Assembly: GCA_022800935.1 (NCBI GenBank)
Contig: JAAWRH010000002.1
Location: 124,001-188,000, forward strand
Direction: 5' to 3'
Length of the DNA stretch: 64,000 bases
From: Oscillospiraceae bacterium
Lineage (GTDB): Bacteria; Bacillota; Clostridia; Oscillospirales; Ruminococcaceae
The notes beneath the pieces were generated by a model. That model saw nothing but the letters and a program-made list of their open reading frames with translations, was not told the DNA's origin and made no database searches. Below, one piece after another: positions 59,590-64,000 of the stretch. A program made the position numbers and the translations under genes. Every line of letters begins with the position of its first letter. Within the stretch, counting starts at the first letter, position 1.

Positions 59590-59881
59590 CACAAATACAG
59601 GGAAAAGGAATAGTAGAAGAAATCCTCTGTGCCCAGAGAGCTGCCGTTTCGGTGTGAGGCAGCGTCAGAGTTTCTTTGAACTGGCCTTGAAGTAGCTGCC
59701 CGAACTGACAGTAGGCGCAGACGGAGCCTGTCCGTTATCATGCAGGAGGATATAAGGCAAGCTGTTTGTCCGTATCCGCTGAGGGTCTTTCTCCTGAAGG
59801 AGAAGGAAAATTAGGGTGGTACCGCGTAGGATGATGTTACAAGTCCTCCGTCTCTAATCAAAGGAGACGGAGGACTTTTTT
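59590..59881 (+). ncRNA. T-box riboswitch, leucine-type, upstream of leuA
   Basis: The leader has stem I near 59635-59725, the conserved T-box bulge sequence AGGGTGGTACCGCG at 59813-59826, and a terminator hairpin. The specifier context GAA-CTG-GCC (around 59678-59690) fits the usual GAA-codon-GCC pattern and reads CTG, a leucine codon. Uncharged tRNA-Leu should stabilise the antiterminator and turn on leuA. Confidence 0.9.
59841..59881 (+). terminator. T-box regulated terminator
   Basis: Perfect 14-bp stem AAGTCCTCCGTCTC (59841-59854) with its complement ending near 59876, followed by a T-run. It competes with the antiterminator formed by the T-box bulge. Confidence 0.9.
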
Positions 59882-59936
59882 ATCTTCTTGTCCAGCCAGC
59901 CCAACAAACCATACACAGAAAGGAACAGAAACCATC

Positions 59937-61604
59937 ATGAAAAACGCAGAAAAATACACCATCGGATATTACCCCGCCCCCGACCAGTCCATCAAATGGG
60001 TCCACAAGGACCACCTGGAAAAGCCGCCTATCTGGTGCAGCGTGGACCTTCGGGACGGAAACCAGTCGCTGATTGTCCCCATGAGCCTGGAGGAAAAGGT
60101 GGAGTTCTTCAAGTTCCTCTGCAAGATAGGGTTTAAGGAGATAGAGGTTGGTTTTCCCGCCGCCTCCGAGACAGAGTACGCTTTCCTGCGCACCCTGATT
60201 GAGCAGAACCTCATTCCCAACGATGTCACTGTCCAGGTCCTCACCCAGTCCCGCGAGCACATCATCAAAAAGACCTTTGAGGCGCTGGAGGGCGCAAAGC
60301 GGGCGGTGGTCCACCTGTACAACTCCACCTCCGTGGCCCAGCGGGAGCAGGTGTTCCGCAAGAGCAAGGAGGAAATCATCGAGATTGCCGTTTCCGGCGC
60401 AAAGCTGCTGCTGGAATACGCCGACAAAACCGAGGGGAACTTTTCCTTTGAGTACTCCCCCGAAAGCTTTACCGGCACAGAAATGGAGTTTGCCAGGGAC
60501 ATCTGCAACGCGGTTATCGACGTCTGGAAGCCCACGCCGGAAAACAAGGTTATCATCAACCTGCCTGTCACCGTCTCCATGTCCATGCCCCACGTCTACG
60601 CCAGCCAGATCGAGTGGATGTGCGACAATCTGAAGGACCGGGACAGCCTGATTATCTCCCTGCACCCCCACAATGACCGGGGCTGCGCGGTGGCGGATTC
60701 CGAGCTGGGGCTGCTGGCTGGGGCCGACCGCATTGAGGGCACCCTGTTCGGCAACGGCGAACGCACCGGCAACGTGGACATCGTCACCCTGGCAATGAAT
60801 CTGTTCTCCCACGGCGTGGACCCCAACCTGAACTTTGAGAACATGCCGGAGGTGGTGGCCCTGTACGAGAAGGTGACCCGTATGCACGTTTACGAGCGTC
60901 AGCCCTACAGCGGCGCGCTGGTGTTCGCGGCCTTCTCCGGTTCCCACCAGGACGCCATCGCCAAGGGCATGAAGTGGCGGGAGGAGGCCCCCAGGAAATA
61001 CTGGACCGTCCCCTATCTGCCCATCGACCCCAAGGACGTGGGCCGGGAATACGAGGCGGACGTGATACGCATCAACTCCCAGTCTGGCAAGGGCGGCATC
61101 GGGTATCTGCTCCAGCAGAAGTACGGCTTTGAGCTCCCGCCCAAGATGCGGGAGGAATTCGGCTACACGGTCAAGAGCGTATCCGACCACGCCCACAAGG
61201 AGCTCCAGGCCGAAGAGGTCCACGACATCTTCCGGAAAAACTATGTCAACCTGTCCGAACATCTGGAAGTTATGGAGTGCCATTTTGCCCAGGTAAACGG
61301 CATTCACGCATCTGTCACCCTAAAGCACCGGGACGGCAGCGTTCAGGTTGCGGAGGGCGACGGCAACGGCCGCCTGGACGCTGTGGCCAACGCGATACGG
61401 AAGGACGCCAACATTTCCTTCACCCTTGTCACCTACACCGAGCACGCGCTGGAGAGCAAATCCAACTCCCAGGCGGTCTCCTATGTGGGAATCGCCGACG
61501 CAACCGGTCACACCTACTGGGGTGCGGGGATTCACAGCGATATCATCATGTCCTCGGTTTACGCGCTGGTCAGCGCGGTGAACCGGATGCAGGGCAGAAA
61601 ATAA
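59937..61604 (+). CDS. leuA: 2-isopropylmalate synthase
   Basis: A 555-residue enzyme for the first step of leucine synthesis: acetyl-CoA plus 2-ketoisovalerate gives 2-isopropylmalate. This is the long form that starts with KYTIGYYPAPDQSIKWV. Motifs: VDLRDGNQSL near 36-45, SLHPHNDRG near 241-249 (metal-binding HxHND), and EGTLFGNGERTGNVD near 265-279. The C-terminal regulatory (leucine-binding dimer) domain covers roughly 420-555 (ASVTLKHRDG...). Regulated by the leucine T-box upstream. No leuB/C/D follow. Confidence 0.95.
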   Translation: MKNAEKYTIGYYPAPDQSIKWVHKDHLEKPPIWCSVDLRDGNQSLIVPMSLEEKVEFFKFLCKIGFKEIEVGFPAASETEYAFLRTLIEQNLIPNDVTVQVLTQSREHIIKKTFEALEGAKRAVVHLYNSTSVAQREQVFRKSKEEIIEIAVSGAKLLLEYADKTEGNFSFEYSPESFTGTEMEFARDICNAVIDVWKPTPENKVIINLPVTVSMSMPHVYASQIEWMCDNLKDRDSLIISLHPHNDRGCAVADSELGLLAGADRIEGTLFGNGERTGNVDIVTLAMNLFSHGVDPNLNFENMPEVVALYEKVTRMHVYERQPYSGALVFAAFSGSHQDAIAKGMKWREEAPRKYWTVPYLPIDPKDVGREYEADVIRINSQSGKGGIGYLLQQKYGFELPPKMREEFGYTVKSVSDHAHKELQAEEVHDIFRKNYVNLSEHLEVMECHFAQVNGIHASVTLKHRDGSVQVAEGDGNGRLDAVANAIRKDANISFTLVTYTEHALESKSNSQAVSYVGIADATGHTYWGAGIHSDIIMSSVYALVSAVNRMQGRK

Positions 61605-61621
61605 AATCGTTCTGCACTGCG

Positions 61622-61661
61622 GCAGCACCTGTTCATCTTAACGGATGGGCAGGTGCTTTTT
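61622..61661 (+). terminator. Intrinsic terminator of leuA
   Basis: Stem AGCACCTG/CAGGTGCT followed by TTTTTG, 17 bases past the stop. Confidence 0.85.
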
Positions 61662-61770
61662 GCGTGATATTTTGCCGCATTTTTTGCGTAGCCCGCATTG
61701 AAAAGAAATATAAATTATGATAAGATGGATACAGGGAAACATATGTGAAAGAAAACAGATGATAAAAATG

Positions 61771-62036
61771 AACCCGACAGAACAAGAACAGATATACCAA
61801 AAAAATCCGGAAAGAATCAAAGCCTTCCGCCTGTGGAAAATATGCTGAACCGGTCTCTGGACATCCTCGCGGCGGACAGCACCGGGGCAAGGTTCAACGT
61901 TGAAATCCAGCGTTCCGATGCAGGCGCATGGCAAAGGCGGGCACGTTTCCACAGCAGTATGCTGGACACCCATCTGTTGCAAAAGGGCAAAAAGTTTAAA
62001 GAATTACAGACGTCAGAAGCCCAACATATCAGTTAA
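61771..62036 (+). pseudogene. Fragment of an Rpn/PD-(D/E)XK nuclease-family transposase
   Basis: The stretch from about 61833 encodes LDILAADSTGARFNVEIQRS and a following ARFHSSMLDTHLLQKGKKFKEL, typical of the core of Rpn recombination-promoting nuclease/putative transposase proteins (about 250-350 residues). Here only about 65 residues remain. The few codons upstream (61759-61848) stop in another frame, implying loss of the N-terminal and C-terminal parts. The active-site D and EIQ residues are kept, but the fragment cannot be functional alone. Confidence 0.65.
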
Positions 62037-62060
62037 ATCTCTCAGAAAGGACAAAAAGCC

Positions 62061-63545
62061 ATGGAACAACAAACAATCTTAAACCAATGGGGCGACCTGG
62101 GCAACGGATACTACCGCAACCCTGTCCTGAACGCCGACTACTCCGACCCCGATGTCGTCCGGGTGGGCAGGGACTTTTATATGGTCTGTTCGGAATTCCA
62201 CTATATGGGAATTCCCGTCCTCCACTCCCAGGACCTGGTCAACTGGAAAATCATCGGCAGAGCCTATGACCGTCTGGACATCGCCCCCCAGTACAGCGAG
62301 ATGGAGGCCTACGGCCGGGGAAGCTGGGCGCCTTCCATTACCTATCACGGCGGCTGGTTTTACCTCTACTTCTGCACCCCCACCGAGGGGCTGTTCATGA
62401 CCAAAACCCAAAACCCCGCAGGGCCCTGGGAGCCCCTCCACTGCGTTCACAGAACCGAAGGCTGGGAGGACCCCTGCCCCTTCTGGGATGAGGACGGAAC
62501 CGCCTACCTGGGCCACAGCGTCCTGGGGGCGGGTCCGATCATTGTACACAAGATGTCCGCCGACGGCAAAACCCTCCTGGACGACGGAAGGGTGGTCTAT
62601 GTGGGCAAAACCGCCGAGGGGACAAAATTCTATAAGAGCCACGGCTATTATATGCTGGTCATTCCCGAAGGAGGTGTCGGAAAGGGCTGGCAGACGGTCC
62701 TCCGCTCCAAGGAGAGCGTTTACGGCCCCTTTGAGAAAAGGGTTGTCCTGCAAACAGGAAAAACCAATGTCAACGGCCCCCACCAGGGCTCCCTGATTGA
62801 GCTGGACAACGGCGAAAGCTGGTTCATCCATTTCCAGGACACTGGGGCGCTGGGCAGGATCTGCCACCTTCAGCCTGTCACCTGGGAGGACGGCTGGCCT
62901 GTCATGGGCTGTCACGGGGAGCCGGTTTCCATCTGCCAAAAGCCGAATACCGGCATTGTCTGCCCTCCTTCCCGCCCCCAGTCCTCCGATACGTTTGAAG
63001 AACCCTCCCTTGGGCTGCAATGGGCCGTCAACCACAACCCAGTAGATGGAAAGCTTTCCCTCACCGAAGCTCCCGGCGCGCTGCGGATGTATTCTATGGA
63101 GGCTGGCCACCTCCTCCACGCCCGCAACACCGTCACCCAAAAGCTGATGGGCCGCAAAGGGCAGATCACCGTCCGGCTTTCCGCATCCGGTATGGCGGAG
63201 GGGCAACGGGCAGGTCTGGCAGTCTTGGGCGGCAGGGCCGAAAACTGGATTGAGGCGCAGAAGCGGGACGGCAAACTCTTTGTGGAGGCCGCCGCCGGAG
63301 GAATCGCCGCCTACGGCCCACAGGCTGGCAATATCCTGTTTTTCCGCTGTAACGTTGATTTAGACGGCGTCACCAGCTTTTGCTTCTCCCTGGATGGAAG
63401 TGTGTTCATGCCTCTGGGCGGGGCCTGTGAGATAGTCAACGGCTTCTGGAAGGGGGCGCGGCCCGCGCTGTACACCTTCCACACCCCCGGTTCCACCGGC
63501 GGGTATGCCGATTGGCACAACTTCACCTACGAAATGTTTGACTAA
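62061..63545 (+). CDS. Glycoside hydrolase family 43 enzyme
   Basis: A 494-residue beta-xylosidase/alpha-L-arabinofuranosidase-like enzyme. The five-bladed propeller spans about 15-310: YRNPVLNADYSDPDVVRVG holds the catalytic base Asp, WEDPCPFWDEDGTAYLGHS the pKa-modulating Asp region and PEGGVGKGWQTVLRS the acid region. A beta-sandwich domain (about 335-494, QSSDTFEEPSLGLQWAVNH onwards) follows. No signal peptide, so it acts on imported oligosaccharides. AAAGGA lies about 10 bases before ATG 62061. No transporter is adjacent in the window. Confidence 0.9.
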   Translation: MEQQTILNQWGDLGNGYYRNPVLNADYSDPDVVRVGRDFYMVCSEFHYMGIPVLHSQDLVNWKIIGRAYDRLDIAPQYSEMEAYGRGSWAPSITYHGGWFYLYFCTPTEGLFMTKTQNPAGPWEPLHCVHRTEGWEDPCPFWDEDGTAYLGHSVLGAGPIIVHKMSADGKTLLDDGRVVYVGKTAEGTKFYKSHGYYMLVIPEGGVGKGWQTVLRSKESVYGPFEKRVVLQTGKTNVNGPHQGSLIELDNGESWFIHFQDTGALGRICHLQPVTWEDGWPVMGCHGEPVSICQKPNTGIVCPPSRPQSSDTFEEPSLGLQWAVNHNPVDGKLSLTEAPGALRMYSMEAGHLLHARNTVTQKLMGRKGQITVRLSASGMAEGQRAGLAVLGGRAENWIEAQKRDGKLFVEAAAGGIAAYGPQAGNILFFRCNVDLDGVTSFCFSLDGSVFMPLGGACEIVNGFWKGARPALYTFHTPGSTGGYADWHNFTYEMFD

Positions 63546-63548
63546 AAA

Positions 63549-63582
63549 ACGGCCTGTCCCGCTGACACGCGGGGCAGGCCGT
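63549..63582 (-). terminator. Intrinsic terminator between convergent GH43 and Nudix genes
   Basis: Perfect or near-perfect stem ACGGCCTGtCCCGC/GCGGGgCAGGCCGT. The T-run (TTTTTT) is on the minus strand, so it mainly serves the Nudix gene; it may also end the GH43 transcript. Confidence 0.8.
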
Positions 63583-63589
63583 TCCTGAT

Positions 63590-64000
63590 TCAGGGGTTTT
63601 CCACAGGCCACAGGTTGTCTGTATTGACGGGAAGAAGGACGATCTCCCTCCGCTCCAGACGACCCAGGGCTTCCCACAAAAACCTTTGGGCTAGGCTGGG
63701 GGTGACAACCTCTCTTTTAGCCTCCTCCAGGGAAAACCACTGGGCCTTATCCACCTCCGGGGTCCGCCCGCTCAGGTCCTCGCTGTCCACCACGGTGAGA
63801 TAATGGAGCATCAGGGTGTTGGACGGCTCAAAATAGGTACTCTTTACAAAGGCCATCTGTGTCACCCGCATCCCCATCTCCTCCTGAATCTCCCGGACTA
63901 CGGCGTGTTCGGCATTCTCCCCCTTGGAGATGTATCCCGCCACCAGAACGTTCCGCGCCCTGCCGTACTGCTGGATGAGAAGGGCCTTTTTTCGGTCCGG
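63590..64000 (-). CDS. Nudix hydrolase (NUDIX box complete), N-terminus beyond window
   Basis: The frame is open through the right edge (137 codons in the window). A canonical Nudix box is present: GYISKGENAEHAVVREIQ then EEMGM, matching GX5EX7REUXEEXGU. The following SNTLMLHYLTV resembles NADH pyrophosphatase-type enzymes, but the diagnostic SQPWPFPxS is not exact (STYFEPSNT). Substrate not assigned. The true start is outside the window. Confidence 0.85.
   Translation of the reverse strand, partial: PDRKKALLIQQYGRARNVLVAGYISKGENAEHAVVREIQEEMGMRVTQMAFVKSTYFEPSNTLMLHYLTVVDSEDLSGRTPEVDKAQWFSLEEAKREVVTPSLAQRFLWEALGRLERREIVLLPVNTDNLWPVENP

Noticed and set aside
1-64000. CRISPR array, tRNA or rRNA genes
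   Set aside because: No regularly spaced repeats, no tRNA-like cloverleaf with T-loop signature, and no rRNA sequence recognised on reading.

Overview
The window looks like chromosomal DNA of a Gram-positive anaerobe of the class Clostridia, probably Oscillospirales. The evidence is the set of families present: DUF4317, VanW, the paired TIGR03960/TIGR03936-type radical SAM proteins, a long-form LeuA behind a T-box, a CpsB-type PHP phosphatase with BY-kinases, and lipoprotein-dependent LplB/LplC-type sugar importers. Promoters are sigma-A-like, ribosome binding sites are strong GGAGG, and TTG starts are frequent. Base composition is GC-rich for the class by eye, with AT-rich patches around 3.4-4.2, 12.8-13.4, 25.2-27.6 and 41.4-42.8 kb. 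Most genes lie on the minus strand. I found no rRNA, tRNA, CRISPR array or complete insertion sequence.

Layout. 0-4.2 kb: Nudix hydrolase; metal-efflux operon (ArsR/CadC-type repressor, free HMA metallochaperone, P1B-type ATPase); AbrB/PIN toxin-antitoxin pair. 4.2-9 kb: ECF sigma plus anti-sigma-like protein; RHH protein; a PII-like protein coupled to a tandem DUF1538 membrane protein. 9-18 kb: radical SAM pair, XRE-TPR regulator, RelE/XRE toxin-antitoxin pair between two copies of one hairpin, a second ECF sigma operon, and a stand-alone PTS enzyme I. 18-25 kb: a strongly signalled secreted protein, then a tyrosine-phosphorylation module (PHP phosphatase, Ig-like anchored protein, two BY-kinases). 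25-29 kb: FtsX-type permease without an ATPase, then DUF4317.

29.2-41.1 kb is the most interesting block: one co-directional catabolic locus with a lipoprotein sugar-binding protein, two permeases, DlgD-like reductase, two xylose-isomerase-like TIM-barrel proteins, two Gfo/Idh/MocA oxidoreductases, a signal-less heparinase II/III-family protein and a PreA-like flavin/4Fe-4S enzyme. I infer import and intracellular breakdown of a uronate-containing or otherwise oxidised oligosaccharide by oxidation-assisted or beta-eliminative chemistry; the substrate is unknown.

41.4-51 kb: S41 peptidase lipoprotein, rpsF-ssb-rpsR, galU, a RING-like zinc-finger membrane protein, and a sugar operon (PfkB kinase, GntR/HutC regulator, deoC, zinc dehydrogenase, truncated SMP-30 protein) with a likely operator at its promoter. 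51-64 kb: prfB without a recoding site, rhaB with a 1-phosphofructokinase-like kinase, VanW, small redox and acetyltransferase genes, a third ECF sigma/anti-sigma pair, a leucine T-box ahead of leuA, a nuclease/transposase fragment, a GH43 enzyme and a Nudix gene cut by the window end.
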